A stretch of 64,000 nucleotides of DNA from Turnera subulata (Eukaryota > Streptophyta > Magnoliopsida > Malpighiales > Passifloraceae), in contig JAKUCV010002023.1 in NCBI GenBank assembly GCA_028386065.3, forward strand, positions 276,952 to 340,951, read 5' to 3'. Made by a program: the position numbers and the translations under genes. The notes beneath the pieces were generated by a model. The model did not search any database. It worked only from the letters and a program-made list of their open reading frames with translations, and was not told the DNA's origin. Positions 63,401 through 64,000 of this stretch are shown here, in pieces (within the stretch, counting starts at the first letter, position 1; the number at the start of each line of letters is the position of its first letter).

Positions 63401-64000
63401 CTATTTCCATATTTGGCTTCGCAGACAAACCAAATCTTTAAATAAGCCAAAAGAAGAAAAAGCTAATTCAACCATTCCCTTCTTACTATTTTTGGGCCAA
63501 CATTTTAATGCCTCTTTTATATATATATATATATAAAAAGGTTAAAATTGAACATGGCAATAATAAATTGTTATCTTTATATTACAAATTGGATTTGGGT
63601 TGTTGGTTAGTTCTATTTCCGGTTAATTACATTTTGATTTGTAGTCTAAATCTCAAATTTTTTCGTCAATTCACCACATGAACAATGTTGGGTTTTCAAT
63701 TAAACCCTTCCGGTTGGAATTTTAGGTTTCAGATTAAACATAGTATTGGAATAAATAACACTTGGCAATATTCTAACCTTTCCAAAGATTTTTTTTTTTG
63801 CAAAAAAAGAGAAAAAAATTATTTATATAAAAAATGCTCTCCAAATAGACATCATTAAAAAAAAAAATCTTCTTCTTCTTCATGCATTGCAAGCTAATCG
63901 TTGCAATTGACGATAGCAAGTGAGCACATGACGCCTCCTACATACCATTTTAGGCTTGGTATCAACGACAAGGGTTCTCACTAAGGCCTCGTCATGCGTT
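63401..64000. other. Non-coding end of window
   Basis: AT-rich sequence with a short TA repeat near 63520-63535. No gene recognised. Confidence 0.45.

Overview
The window is nuclear DNA of a flowering plant, most likely a woody or otherwise repeat-rich eudicot. It is AT-rich, genes have introns, telomere-type CCCTAAA motifs occur, and most of the sequence is plant LTR retrotransposon. No bacterial operons, CRISPR arrays, rRNA or tRNA genes are visible. About half of the window is Ty3/gypsy chromovirus (Tekay/Del-like) material. The host genes sit in an island at about 40.7-51.3 kb.

Layout. 1-608: end of a minus-strand LTR running off the window. 2.1-15.8 kb: a pair of about 550-bp inverted repeats (perhaps the ends of one large Mutator-like element) enclosing a long ATT/ATC microsatellite and Element A (4620-14129). 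Element A is a Tekay-like retrotransposon whose single gag-pol frame has four stops and a mutated reverse transcriptase active site. 16.8-18.5 kb: a second Mutator-like element with a perfect 10-bp target duplication. 20.9-34.1 kb: Element B, a decayed relative of A. Its gag is split by a 2.5-kb inverted-repeat transposon whose arms are made almost wholly of degenerate telomere motifs. 35.0-35.6 kb: a hAT-like element. 36.9-39.6 kb: solo LTR C with a perfect 5-bp duplication. 40.7-41.1 kb: 5'-truncated histone H2A.X gene. 44.1-44.7 kb: VQ-motif gene. 45.9-47.0 kb: two SINE-like elements and a hAT MITE. 48.4-51.3 kb: a four-exon organellar EngB GTPase gene. 53.5-62.9 kb: Element E on the minus strand, complete with a perfect TSD. 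It has lost gag-pol and carries foreign sequence including a LINE endonuclease fragment; one of its LTRs is interrupted by solo LTR D. E itself appears to sit inside a copia-like LTR, giving three nesting levels.

The most unusual signal is in the LTRs. Families A, B, C, E and the 1-608 fragment differ in sequence but keep the same series of inverted repeats at matching positions, and several stems show compensating changes. These are a hairpin with a near-invariant CTTGGGTA loop near the LTR start; a family-specific palindrome after a constant TATTTTCTGGTCCGGAC block; arrays of small hairpins; two adjacent hairpins near the LTR 3' end; and a covarying hairpin between the pol stop codon and the polypurine tract. 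A, B and C also share an LTR-embedded short exon, flanked by good splice signals, with a conserved D-x-E-Q-x-P-E-E-P reading frame. Together these suggest a structured, spliced leader in this chromovirus group. The second standout is the telomere-motif fold-back transposon. All readings are by eye; no alignment, folding or database search was run.
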